Source: Burkholderia sp. IMCC1007
Lineage (GTDB): Bacteria; Pseudomonadota; Gammaproteobacteria; Burkholderiales; Burkholderiaceae
Direction of reading: 5' to 3'
Assembly (NCBI RefSeq): GCF_027257875.1
Contig: NZ_JAPVQY010000005.1
Location: forward strand, 27,816 to 91,815
Length of the DNA: 64,000 bases
The stretch's first letter is position 1. Each line of letters starts with the position of its first letter. A program made the position numbers and the translations under genes. The notes beneath the pieces are model-generated. The model was not told the origin of the DNA and searched no databases. It saw only the letters and a program-made list of their open reading frames with translations. Positions 24,513-33,578 of the stretch are shown in pieces.

Positions 24513-25466
24513 TCATGCGCCGCCCGCGCCGCGCGCATGACTGTCGTTGGATGCGGGCGCAACGATCTTCGCGACATTGAACGCGGGCGCATCCGCTTCG
24601 CGATGCAGGAACGCGATCAACGGATCGAGCAGCCGGTGCCGCGTCGACGGATTGCGGCGCAGCACGAAGCGCCATGACGCATCGCGCGCGAGGCCCGGCA
24701 CCAGCGGCACGAGGCGCCCGCTGCGCAGTTCGGGCTCGATCAGCGGCACGCGGCCGAGCGCGATGCCCGCGCCACCGACCGCCGCGCCGATCACCTGGCT
24801 GAAACTGCTGTAGCGGACGATCTTCGTTTCGAAGTCTCCCGGCAGCCCGAATTCCGACGCCCAGTTGCGCCAGTCGATCTCGGGGCTGTCCTCGTGCATC
24901 TCCTGCAGCAGCCGCGAGCGGCACACGTAGCCCGACGCATACGGGAACAGCTCGGGGCTGCAGACCGGAAACACGGTTTCCCGCATCAGGATGTCGTCGT
25001 CGGCGCGCAGCCGATGCGCGGGCACGTGCACGATCGCGAGATCGACGCCGCTGCGCGCGAAATCCGGTTCGTCGTCGACCACGACCGCGTGCAGCGGCGT
25101 GTCAGGGTGGAGCGACGAGAATTCGGCGAGACGGCGTGCGAGCCACATCGACGAAAACGGCGCGTTGGCGGACACCGTCAGCCGTTGCGTGGCGGTGCCG
25201 CGAATCTCGGCGCATGCGTCGGTCAGCTTCGACAGCGCGTCGCTGACGGCCGGCAGCAGGCGCGCGCCCGCCGATGTGAGGCTGATGCCGCCGAGCCCCG
25301 TGCTGCGTTCGAGCAGCCGTGCACCCAGCGATTCTTCCAGCGCACGGATCTGATGACTGATCGCGCTGGTCGACACGTTCAGCTCGGCCGCCGCGCGCGC
25401 GAACCCGCCGAGGCGGACGGCCGCCTCGAAAGCACGCAATGCGCTGAGCGGAGGAAGGTGCGACAT
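24513..25466 (-). CDS. LysR family transcriptional regulator (GcvA-like)
   Basis: 317 residues. N-terminal winged helix (about 4-63) with the pattern LSALRAFEAAVRLGGFARAAAELNVS split around the recognition helix, then a periplasmic-binding-protein-like effector domain (about 90-300). The start PPLSALRAFEA is typical of the GcvA/AmpR branch. It is divergent from the fused ABC exporter gene with 119 bp between the starts, so that transporter is the most likely target. Effector unknown. Confidence 0.92.
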   Translation of the reverse strand: MSHLPPLSALRAFEAAVRLGGFARAAAELNVSTSAISHQIRALEESLGARLLERSTGLGGISLTSAGARLLPAVSDALSKLTDACAEIRGTATQRLTVSANAPFSSMWLARRLAEFSSLHPDTPLHAVVVDDEPDFARSGVDLAIVHVPAHRLRADDDILMRETVFPVCSPELFPYASGYVCRSRLLQEMHEDSPEIDWRNWASEFGLPGDFETKIVRYSSFSQVIGAAVGGAGIALGRVPLIEPELRSGRLVPLVPGLARDASWRFVLRRNPSTRHRLLDPLIAFLHREADAPAFNVAKIVAPASNDSHARGAGGA

Positions 25467-25585
25467 GCGGGGTATTGTAGTTGACTCAACACCCGTTGAA
25501 AAATCATCTTTTGCCGCGTGTCGGGCGCGCAGGTAGCCTTGGTTCGGTCAATAAAACCGCAACGAAAAACCGACCGGAGGGCTTC

Positions 25586-28500
25586 ATGTATTTCGACCGA
25601 CGACTATGGGCGATGATGGCGGGATTGCGCGGGCGGGTCGCCGCCGCGGTCGCGCTCGGGCTGCTCGCGATGGGCGTCGGCATGCTGCGTTTCGTGTTTC
25701 TCGGCCGCGTGCTGGCGCTCGTGTTTGCCGGCGCACCGGCGCGCGATATCGCCGAAACCGTCGCTGTGACGGCGGCCTGCGTGCTGCTGCGCGCGTGGCT
25801 CGACCATCGCCGCACGCTGCTCGCGCAGCATACGGCCGGGCGCGTGCAGTCCGCGCTGCGCGCGCGGCTGTTCGACCGGATCGCCGCGCTCGGCCCCGCG
25901 TGGTTCAGCGGCGAGCGCACGGGCGGCGTGATGCTCGCCGTCGTCGACGGCGTCGAGCAGCTGCAGACCTTCTTCGGCGTCTACCTGCCGCAGCTCGTGA
26001 TCGCCGCGTGCGCGCCGGTGATGATCTTCGCGGTGCTCGCATGGTGGGACGTGCCGACGGCCGCGATTCTGCTGGTCGCGGCGCTCGTCACGCTCGCGCT
26101 GCCGCAGCTCGTGCATCGCGCGGACCGTCGCGCGGCGCTCGCGCGTTCGTCGGCGTTCAAGGCGTTCGGCGAGGAATTTCTCGATGCGGTGCAGGGGCTG
26201 CCGACGCTGAAGGCGTTCGGCCAGAGCCGCGCGTTCGGCGCGAAGCTGGCCGAGAAGGCGCGCGCGCTGTCCGACAGCACGTTCTGGGTGCTCGCGCTCG
26301 GGCTGCTGACGCGGCTCTTCACCGATCTCGGCACGGGGCTCGGCGCGGCGGCGGTCATCGCGGTGGGCGCATGGCGCGTGCGCCACGGCGACATGAGTCT
26401 CGAAGCGCTGCTGATCGTGCTGATGGCCGGCAGCGAGATTTTCCGGCCGCTGCGCGACCTGCGCGGGGTACTGCATCAGGGAATGATCGGCCAGTCGGCG
26501 GCGAACGCGATCCACGCGCTGCTCGACGCCCGCAGCGAGACGCCGACTACCGTCGCGCCGCGCGTGCCGCACGTGCGGCCGGAGATCGCGTTCGACGGTG
26601 TCAGCTTCGCGTATCCGGGGCGGCGCGCGGATGCGCATGCGGCGCTGAGCTTCACGGTCCGCGCAGGCGAGACGGTCGCGATCGTCGGCCCGAGCGGCGC
26701 GGGCAAGTCGACCATCGTGCGTCTGCTGCTGCGCCAGCACGATGCGCAGGGCGGCGCGATTCGCATCGGCGGTCACGACGTGCGCGCGCTCGACGCCGAT
26801 CAGGTCCGCGAAATGATCGCGGTCGTCGCGCAGGACGCGACGCTGTTCGACGGCAGCGTCGCCGACAACCTGCGGCTCGGCCGTCCCGACGCGAGCGACG
26901 CCGACATGATCGCGGCCGCCCGCGCGGCCAACGCACACGACTTCATCTCGGCGCTGCCCGAAGGCTACGCGACGCGCATCGGCGAGCGCGGGCTGATGCT
27001 GTCGGGCGGCCAGCGCCAGCGGATCGCGATCGCCCGCGCGCTGTTGCGCGATGCGCCGATCCTGCTGCTCGACGAGGCGCTGTCGTCGGTCGATGCGGAG
27101 AACGAGGCGCTGATCCAGCAGGCGCTCGACCGGCTCACGCGCGGCCGCACGACGCTGGTGCTCGCGCACCGGCTGTCCAGCGTGATCGGCGCCGATCGCA
27201 TCCTGGTGCTCGATCAGGGGCGGGTGGTCGACGCGGGCACGCACGCGGAGCTGATCGTGCGCGACGGCCCGTATCGCCGGCTGATGGGGCCGCAGATGGA
27301 AGCGGCCGCCGAAGCCGTCGGCACGGCCGCGGCCGCCGGCGGCGCGGGCTCACGTGCGGCCTCGGGCCCGCAGGTGACGCCGCTGAACGACGACGCGGCG
27401 ACGATCGGCTGGCCCGAAACCCTGCGCACGCTGCTGCGCTTCGTACGCCCGTGGACGGGCAAGGTCGTGCTGACCGTGCTGTTCGGGATCGGCCGCGTGC
27501 TCGCGTTCATCGGCGTCGGCGTGATCGGCGCGCTGGTGGTCGGCGGCGTGTCGAGCGGGCATGCGAACGGCGCGCTCGTCGCGGCGCTGCTCGTCGTTGC
27601 GCCGGTCGCGGCCGTGCTGCACTGGCTCGAATCGTGGCTCGCGCACGACATGGCGTACCGGATGCTCGCGGAAATGCGCATCGCGCTGTTCGCGACCCTC
27701 GACCGGCTCGCGCCGGCCGGGCTGCTGCGCCGTCGTTCCGGCGATCTGGTCGCGCTCGCGACGCAGGACGTCGAGACCGTCGAGTACTTCTATGCGCATA
27801 CGCTTGCACCCGCGTTCGTCGCGGTGCTGGTGCCGGCCGGCGTGCTGGTACTGCTCGCGTCGATCGCATGGCCGCTCGCGCTCGTGCTGCTGCCGTTCCT
27901 GCTGTGGGCCGGGCTGGCCCCGGTGCTGGCGCGGCGCGACGTCGACCGGCTCGGCACCGGCGCGCGCGAAGCGCTCGGCCAGCTCGGCGCGCATCTGACC
28001 GAAACGATCCAGGGCCTCGCGGAGCTGACCGCGTTCCAGGCCATCGCGCGGCGGCGCGCCGGATTCGTCGCGCAAGCCGATGCGTACCGGCAGCAGCGCG
28101 CGAAGCTGCTCGACGATCTGTCGACGCAGAGCGCCGCGCTCGAAGTCGCGAGCGGGCTCGGCGGGCTGGCCGTCGCGGCACTCGGTGCGCTGCTCTGCGC
28201 GCGCGGCTGGTTCGCGCACGAGTCGCTGCCGCTGCTGGTGCTCGTCGCGGTGGCCGCATTCATGCCCGTTGCGGAGATCGGTCAGGTCGCGCGGCAACTG
28301 GCTGACACGATCGCGTCGACGCGGCGCTTGCGTGTGCTCGAGAAGGAGCCGGTGACGGTCGTCGACGGCACGCATGCGCTGTCCGGCAATGCGACCGTGC
28401 GGTTCGAGGAAGCCGGTTTCACGTATCCGGGCCGCAGCGTGCCGGCGATCGATCGCGTGAGTTTCGAGGTGCCGCCCGGCAGCACGCTCGCGCTGGTCGG

Positions 28501-29128
28501 CGCATCGGGCGCCGGCAAGTCGACGGTCGCGAGCCTGCTGCTGCGCTTCTGGGATCCGCAGCAGGGCCGCGTGACGCTCGGCGGCATCGATCTGCGCGAC
28601 CTGCGGCTCGACGATCTGCGCCAGCACATCGCACTCGTTGCGCAGGATACCTACCTGTTCAACGACACGCTCGAAGCGAACATCCGGCTCGCGGCGAGCG
28701 ACGCGTCCGCCGCCGACGTGCAGCGTGCGATCGATCAGGCTGCGCTCGGCGACTTCGTCGCGCGGCTGCCGGACGGGCTCGCGACGCGCGTCGGCGAGCG
28801 CGGCGTGCAGCTGTCGGGCGGGCAGCGCCAGCGGGTCGCGATCGCGCGCGCGTTCCTGAAGGATGCGCCGGTGCTGATCCTCGATGAAGCGACGTCGCAC
28901 CTCGACACGATCAGCGAGCAGCAGATTCGCGCGGCGCTGGAGGACCTGATGGCGCAGCGCACGTCGGTCATCATCGCGCACCGGCTGTCGACCGTGCGCA
29001 ATGCGGACAAGATCCTCGTGATCGAGCACGGCAGGATCATCGAGGCGGGCACGCATGCGCAGCTGATCGCGCGGCAGGGCGCGTATGCGCGGCTGGTTGC
29101 GCATCAGGCGAGCGGGGTGGCGGCGTGA
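25586..29128 (+). CDS. fused two-cassette ABC exporter, CydDC-like
   Basis: 1180 residues with the order membrane domain-ATPase-membrane domain-ATPase. The first Walker A, GPSGAGKST, is at about residue 369 and the second, GASGAGKST, at about 971. Both halves have intact LSGGQRQR signatures and Walker B motifs (ILLLDEALSSVD, VLILDEATSHLD), so both ATP sites look competent. CydC and CydD, glutathione/cysteine exporters for cytochrome bd assembly, are normally two proteins; here the halves are one chain joined by an Ala/Gly-rich linker (about 575-605). No cydAB lies nearby, so a different cargo is possible. ATG 25586 follows CGGAGG. Confidence 0.85.
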   Translation: MYFDRRLWAMMAGLRGRVAAAVALGLLAMGVGMLRFVFLGRVLALVFAGAPARDIAETVAVTAACVLLRAWLDHRRTLLAQHTAGRVQSALRARLFDRIAALGPAWFSGERTGGVMLAVVDGVEQLQTFFGVYLPQLVIAACAPVMIFAVLAWWDVPTAAILLVAALVTLALPQLVHRADRRAALARSSAFKAFGEEFLDAVQGLPTLKAFGQSRAFGAKLAEKARALSDSTFWVLALGLLTRLFTDLGTGLGAAAVIAVGAWRVRHGDMSLEALLIVLMAGSEIFRPLRDLRGVLHQGMIGQSAANAIHALLDARSETPTTVAPRVPHVRPEIAFDGVSFAYPGRRADAHAALSFTVRAGETVAIVGPSGAGKSTIVRLLLRQHDAQGGAIRIGGHDVRALDADQVREMIAVVAQDATLFDGSVADNLRLGRPDASDADMIAAARAANAHDFISALPEGYATRIGERGLMLSGGQRQRIAIARALLRDAPILLLDEALSSVDAENEALIQQALDRLTRGRTTLVLAHRLSSVIGADRILVLDQGRVVDAGTHAELIVRDGPYRRLMGPQMEAAAEAVGTAAAAGGAGSRAASGPQVTPLNDDAATIGWPETLRTLLRFVRPWTGKVVLTVLFGIGRVLAFIGVGVIGALVVGGVSSGHANGALVAALLVVAPVAAVLHWLESWLAHDMAYRMLAEMRIALFATLDRLAPAGLLRRRSGDLVALATQDVETVEYFYAHTLAPAFVAVLVPAGVLVLLASIAWPLALVLLPFLLWAGLAPVLARRDVDRLGTGAREALGQLGAHLTETIQGLAELTAFQAIARRRAGFVAQADAYRQQRAKLLDDLSTQSAALEVASGLGGLAVAALGALLCARGWFAHESLPLLVLVAVAAFMPVAEIGQVARQLADTIASTRRLRVLEKEPVTVVDGTHALSGNATVRFEEAGFTYPGRSVPAIDRVSFEVPPGSTLALVGASGAGKSTVASLLLRFWDPQQGRVTLGGIDLRDLRLDDLRQHIALVAQDTYLFNDTLEANIRLAASDASAADVQRAIDQAALGDFVARLPDGLATRVGERGVQLSGGQRQRVAIARAFLKDAPVLILDEATSHLDTISEQQIRAALEDLMAQRTSVIIAHRLSTVRNADKILVIEHGRIIEAGTHAQLIARQGAYARLVAHQASGVAA

Positions 29129-29183
29129 GACGGCCTGCTGAAGGGCGGCAGTCGCTGCACTTATTGTTGTCATTAATTTAATA

Positions 29184-29213
29184 TTGACAACATATGTTGT
29201 GTGGTTGTCTAAT
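29184..29213 (+). promoter_or_regulatory. promoter with embedded 14-bp palindrome
   Basis: TTGACA (29184-29189), 18 bp, TCTAAT (29208-29213). The perfect palindrome ACAACATATGTTGT (29187-29200) overlaps the -35 element and spacer. Related TTGTTGTCAT and GTTGTCT elements flank it in an AT-rich 60-bp patch. This looks like a repressor-controlled promoter for the three-gene operon starting at 29323. No regulator gene is adjacent; a GntR-type protein would suit the symmetry, but that is a guess. Confidence 0.6.
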
Positions 29214-29322
29214 TCCTCATCGCGTATTGCCTGTCACGTGCGGCGGGCGCCCCGGCATCGTTTGACGGCCGGCGCCGGCCGGGTGGACGATACGCCACCG
29301 GAATCAGACCCTAACGCCCGAC

Positions 29323-30372
29323 ATGCCGCTTTTCCTTTCTCCCGTCATCGCCGGCACGCCGTTCGACATCGGCGTGCGTCTCGGCGAGCTCGCGCGCCCC
29401 GTGTTCGACACGTACATGCAGCAGAGCGGCGCATGGCAGGCCGTGCGCCGCTGGCGCGGCCATCCGTTCGTCGACACACTGCGACAGGCCGCGCTGGCCG
29501 CGTACCCCGACCTCGTCGCGGAGCTGGACGGGATCGCCACGGGCATCGGCTGGCCGGCCGACGACATTTTCCTGTGGAACTGCCGCGGCGAACTGATCCA
29601 CAACGCGCCGGACGGCTGCACGACGCTCGCCGCGCGCGGCGCGGACGGCACACGCTGGATCGCGCACAACGAGGACGGCGATCCGTACCTGCGCGAACGG
29701 TGCCTGCTCGTCGACGTGCAGCCGCACGGCAAACCCGGCTTCATCAGTTTCTATTACCCGGGCTCGCTGCCCGGCCATACGTTCGCCACGAACCGTGCGG
29801 GCATCGCGCAGGCGATCAACAACCTGCGCATCCGCACGCCGGCGGCCGGCGTGCCGCGGATGATCCTCGCGCGCGCGGTGCTCGACGCGACGTCGCTCGA
29901 TGCGGCAGCCGACGTGCTGCGCACGCATGCCCGCGCGAGCGGTTTCCATCACACGCTCGGCGCGACCGGCGGCACGCGGGTGCTCAGCATCGAGGCGAGC
30001 GTCGCGCGTTGCTCGGTCGTCGATGTCGCGCACCTCACCGGCCACGCGAACCATCTCGTGCATCCGGGCTGCGACGCGGAAGCGCAGATCGTCACGCAGT
30101 CGTCCGGCGATCGCCAGCGTCGGGTCGATGCGCTGACGCCGCACATCGACGCGCTCGACGAAGCCGCGTTGCTGCGCGTGCTCGGCGATCGCGCGCCGGA
30201 AGGGCTGCCGATCTATCGCGACGACCCGGCCGACCCCGACGACGAGAACACACTGGCCACCGCGGTGTTCGAGATTCATGACACCGCGATCGACTTCACC
30301 GTCCATCAACCCGGCACGCAGCGCTTCGCGACGCGCATCGTGCCGGTAGCGCACGCGCCGAGCGCGTCCTGA
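29323..30372 (+). CDS. C45 family autoproteolytic acyltransferase/hydrolase
   Basis: 349-residue member of the acyl-CoA:6-aminopenicillanate acyltransferase (C45) family, an Ntn-hydrolase fold. C99 in APDGCTTLAARG is the expected processed nucleophile, and HNEDGDP after it is the family signature. Members cleave or transfer amide-linked acyl groups. First gene of an operon with a class-III aminotransferase and a CMD-like protein: it could deacylate an N-acyl amine that the aminotransferase then oxidises. Substrate not deducible. Only a weak ribosome site precedes the ATG. Confidence 0.85.
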   Translation: MPLFLSPVIAGTPFDIGVRLGELARPVFDTYMQQSGAWQAVRRWRGHPFVDTLRQAALAAYPDLVAELDGIATGIGWPADDIFLWNCRGELIHNAPDGCTTLAARGADGTRWIAHNEDGDPYLRERCLLVDVQPHGKPGFISFYYPGSLPGHTFATNRAGIAQAINNLRIRTPAAGVPRMILARAVLDATSLDAAADVLRTHARASGFHHTLGATGGTRVLSIEASVARCSVVDVAHLTGHANHLVHPGCDAEAQIVTQSSGDRQRRVDALTPHIDALDEAALLRVLGDRAPEGLPIYRDDPADPDDENTLATAVFEIHDTAIDFTVHQPGTQRFATRIVPVAHAPSAS

Positions 30373-30387
30373 ACCATGAGGCAACGC

Positions 30388-31722
30388 ATGACGACCGTTT
30401 TTCATCGCGCTCCGCGCGCCACCTTGCCCGTTGCCGTTGCAGGCGACGGCATCGAGATCATCGATTCGACCGGCAAACGCTATATCGACGCGTGCGGCGG
30501 CGCGGCGGTGTCGTGTCTCGGGCACAGCAACCAGCGCGTGATCGACGCGATCAAGCGGCAGGCGCAGCAGCTGCCGTATGCGCATACGTCGTTCTTCACG
30601 ACCGAGGTCGCCGAGGAACTCGCCGACCGGCTCGTCGACGCGGCGCCGGCCGGCCTCGAGCACGTGTATTTCGTGTCGGGCGGCTCCGAGGCGATCGAAG
30701 CCGCATTGAAGCTCGCGCGCCAGTATTTCGTCGAGAAGGGCGAACCGTCGCGCCGCCATTTCATCGCGCGCCGGCAGAGCTATCACGGCAATACGCTCGG
30801 CGCGCTCGCGATCGGCGGCAACGCATGGCGGCGCGAGCCGTTCCTGCCGCTGCTGATCGAAGCGCATCACGTGAGCCCGTGCTATGCGTATCGCGATCAG
30901 CTGGCCGGCGAAACCGACGACGCGTATGCGCAGCGTCTGGCCGATGAGCTCGAGCAGAAGATCGTCGAACTCGGCGCGGAAAACGTCGCCGCGTTCGTCG
31001 CGGAAACGGTGGTCGGCGCGACGGCCGGCGCGGTGCCGCCGGTGCGGACCTACCTGAAGAAGATTCGGGCGGTGTGCGACAAGTACGGCGTGCTGCTGAT
31101 TCTCGATGAAATCATGTCGGGGATGGGGCGCACGGGTTATCTGTTCGCGTGCGACGAAGACGGTGTCGCGCCCGATCTGCTGACGATCGCCAAGGGGCTC
31201 GGCGCGGGCTACCAGCCGATCGGCGCGACGCTCGTCAGCGACCGCATCTACCGGACCATCGTCGACGGCTCGGGGTTCTTCCAGCACGGCCATACGTATC
31301 TCGGCCATGCAACGGCATGCGCGGCCGCGCTCGAAGTGCAGCGCGTGATCGCCGAAGAGAAGCTGCTCGACAACGTGCAGGCGCGCGGCGAGCAACTGCG
31401 CGCGTCGTTGCGCGAGCATTACGGCGCACATCCGCATGTCGGCGACGTGCGCGGCCGCGGGCTGTTCGTCGGCGTCGAGCTGGTGCGCGATCGCGACACC
31501 AAGGCGACGTTCGACCCCGCATTGAAGCTGCATGCGGCGGTCAAGCGCGAGGCGATGCAGCGCGGGTTGATGGTGTATCCGATGGGTGGCACGATCGATG
31601 GCGTGCACGGTGATCACATCCTGATTGCGCCGCCGTTCATCTGCACCGCGCAGCAGATCGACACGATCGTCGAGCGGCTGTCCGGCGCGATCGATGCGGC
31701 GCTCGCATCGGCCGGCGCGTAA
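30388..31722 (+). CDS. class III PLP aminotransferase
   Basis: 444 residues, omega-amino acid:pyruvate/aspartate aminotransferase family. K269 in TIAKGLGAGYQPIG is the cofactor lysine; ILDEIMSGMGRTG contains the aspartate that pairs with the pyridine nitrogen; SGGSEAIEAALKLAR binds phosphate. ATG 30388 with GAGGC six nucleotides upstream is preferred to ATG 30376, which has no site. It begins 15 bp after the C45 gene. The amino donor is unknown; candidates are omega-amino acids or diamines released by the C45 enzyme. Confidence 0.9.
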   Translation: MTTVFHRAPRATLPVAVAGDGIEIIDSTGKRYIDACGGAAVSCLGHSNQRVIDAIKRQAQQLPYAHTSFFTTEVAEELADRLVDAAPAGLEHVYFVSGGSEAIEAALKLARQYFVEKGEPSRRHFIARRQSYHGNTLGALAIGGNAWRREPFLPLLIEAHHVSPCYAYRDQLAGETDDAYAQRLADELEQKIVELGAENVAAFVAETVVGATAGAVPPVRTYLKKIRAVCDKYGVLLILDEIMSGMGRTGYLFACDEDGVAPDLLTIAKGLGAGYQPIGATLVSDRIYRTIVDGSGFFQHGHTYLGHATACAAALEVQRVIAEEKLLDNVQARGEQLRASLREHYGAHPHVGDVRGRGLFVGVELVRDRDTKATFDPALKLHAAVKREAMQRGLMVYPMGGTIDGVHGDHILIAPPFICTAQQIDTIVERLSGAIDAALASAGA

Positions 31723-31747
31723 ACGACGACCTCACGGAATTCTCGCC

Positions 31748-32302
31748 ATGACAGACAGACTCCCTCCGTTCGATCCCGCATCGGCCACCGACGAGCAGAA
31801 GGCCGTGCTCGCCGAGATCCTGAGCGGCCCGCGCGGCAACCTGAACGGGCCGTTCCTCGGCTGGATCGCGAGCCCCGAGCTGGCCCAGCACGCGCAGAAG
31901 CTCGGCGCGTTCTGCCGCTATCGCACGGGGCTGCCGCTGCGGCTGTCGGAGCTCGCGATCCTCGTGACCGCCGCGCGCTGGCGCTCGCAGGCCGAGTGGC
32001 ACATCCATCATCCGATCGCGCTCGATGCCGGCGTGCCGGCCGCGACGGCCGACGCGATCCGGCGTGGCGTCGAGCCGGTGTTCGAATCGGACGACGATGC
32101 GCTGATCCATGCGTTCGCAACCGAGCTGTACGACACGAAGCGCGTGAGCGATGCAACCTTCGCGCGTGCGCAGGCGCGGTTCGGTCACGAGACCGTCGTG
32201 AACCTCGTCGCGCTGCTCGGCTATTACGCGCTCGTCGCGATGACGCTCAACACGTTCGGCATGCGCGCGGACGGACAAACTGATTTGCCGTTTCCGGAAT
32301 AA
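31748..32302 (+). CDS. carboxymuconolactone decarboxylase family protein
   Basis: 184-residue all-helical protein. The block LSELAILVTAARWRSQAEWHIH matches the AhpD/CMD fold. The CxxC pair of true AhpD proteins is absent, so peroxidase-reductase activity is unlikely and it is nearer to the 4-carboxymuconolactone-decarboxylase-like enzymes. Last gene of the C45/aminotransferase operon, 25 bp after the aminotransferase stop. Confidence 0.85.
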   Translation: MTDRLPPFDPASATDEQKAVLAEILSGPRGNLNGPFLGWIASPELAQHAQKLGAFCRYRTGLPLRLSELAILVTAARWRSQAEWHIHHPIALDAGVPAATADAIRRGVEPVFESDDDALIHAFATELYDTKRVSDATFARAQARFGHETVVNLVALLGYYALVAMTLNTFGMRADGQTDLPFPE

Positions 32303-32311
32303 TCGCCGCAT

Positions 32312-32340
32312 GCACGCGCGTCGGCACACGCCGCGCGTGC
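32312..32340. repeat. 9-bp inverted repeat before the terminator
   Basis: GCACGCGCG and CGCGCGTGC are separated by 11 nt just after the CMD-like stop and before the stronger hairpin at 32353. It may add to termination or message stability. Confidence 0.45.
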
Positions 32341-32352
32341 GTTCCGATTGCC

Positions 32353-32388
32353 CCGAAAAGCCCGTCTGCACGGGCTTTTCGGCGTTTT
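32353..32388 (+). terminator. intrinsic terminator of the C45 operon
   Basis: Perfect 13-bp stem with a 4-nt loop, CCGAAAAGCCCGT-ctgc-ACGGGCTTTTCGG (32353-32382), followed by CG and TTTT (32385-32388). Placed 50 bp after the CMD-like stop. Confidence 0.85.
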
Positions 32389-32510
32389 GGGCTGGCTTCA
32401 TCGGCAGGCTCGCCGCGTCGTGCTGACGCGCATCGCACCGCCGGCGCGTCAGCGCAGGAAATTTTCCCCGTACCTAGAATTTTGGCAAACAGCTTACGGG
32501 GGATATCACG

Positions 32511-33410
32511 ATGCGCTGGGTCCTGTTGATCGTGTTCATTGCGTGTGTCGTGTACACGCATCGGCGCGGCAAGGTTCGGCACAGGTTGTTCAGGCAACTA
32601 TCCGATCACTCGACCTTCACTGCACCGCTGAACTGCTTTTCCTACGCGTTCTCGTCGGTGCCGACCACGCCGTTTCTCGACACGCGGCACTTTCCGGAGC
32701 TCGCGGTGCTGCAGCGCGAATGGCAGACGTTCCGCCGCGAAGCGCTCGCATTGCGCGACGCAAGCCGGATCAAGGCGTCGGGCGAGTACAACGACATCGG
32801 CTTCAATTCGTTCTTTCGCAACGGCTGGAAGCGCTTCTATCTGAAGTGGTACGACGCGCCGCACCCGTCCGCGCAGGCGTTGTGTCCGCGCTCGGTCGAG
32901 ATCCTTTCGCGGATTCCGTCGATCAAGGCCGCGATGTTCGCGCAGCTGCCGCCGGGCGGCAAGCTCGGGCTGCATCGCGATCCGTATGCAGGCTCGCTGC
33001 GCTATCACCTCGGGCTCGACACGCCGAACGACGATGCGTGCCGGATCGTCGTCGACGGCGAGTCGTATGCATGGCGCGACGGCGACGCCGTGATGTTCGA
33101 CGAGACCTATCTGCATTGGGCCGAGAACCGCACCGCACACGATCGCGTGATCCTGTTCTGCGATATCGACCGGCCGATGAAATATCGGTGGGCGCAGCGC
33201 ATCAACGATGCGTTCGGACAACTATTGATGCGCGCGGCCGCGTCGCCGAACGAAACGGGGGACCGCACCGGCGGACTCAATCATGCATTCAAGTACCTGT
33301 ATGCGATTCGCCGCGCCGGCAAGCGGCTGAAGGCGTGGAATCGCACCGTGTACTACATCGTCAAGTGGGCGTTGTTCGGCGGGATCGCGGTGGCCGTCTT
33401 CTGCATCTGA
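32511..33410 (+). CDS. lpxO: lipid A 2-hydroxylase LpxO (aspartyl/asparaginyl beta-hydroxylase family)
   Basis: 299-residue Fe(II)/2-oxoglutarate dioxygenase, the size of LpxO. An N-terminal membrane helix (1-17) and a C-terminal one (about 278-298) flank the catalytic domain. H155, D157 (LHRDP) and H202 (YLHWAEN) form the iron triad, and R at HDRVI would bind 2-oxoglutarate. LpxO adds a 2-hydroxyl to a secondary acyl chain of lipid A at the inner face of the inner membrane. It is monocistronic after the terminator, with GGGGG upstream. Confidence 0.88.
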   Translation: MRWVLLIVFIACVVYTHRRGKVRHRLFRQLSDHSTFTAPLNCFSYAFSSVPTTPFLDTRHFPELAVLQREWQTFRREALALRDASRIKASGEYNDIGFNSFFRNGWKRFYLKWYDAPHPSAQALCPRSVEILSRIPSIKAAMFAQLPPGGKLGLHRDPYAGSLRYHLGLDTPNDDACRIVVDGESYAWRDGDAVMFDETYLHWAENRTAHDRVILFCDIDRPMKYRWAQRINDAFGQLLMRAAASPNETGDRTGGLNHAFKYLYAIRRAGKRLKAWNRTVYYIVKWALFGGIAVAVFCI

Positions 33411-33578
33411 AGGGCGGAATCAGGCGGCGTCGATCCGTCAGACGATAGGGCAGCGCGCTGTAGCACGTCCCGGGCGACCGGTGGTCGGCATCAATGCAAC
33501 GAAATGTATTCGCGCGAGATCAAGCGCGAACGCACGCGTATGATGGCTTGTTCCCATCGACAGGCTCGGTGAGCAAGC

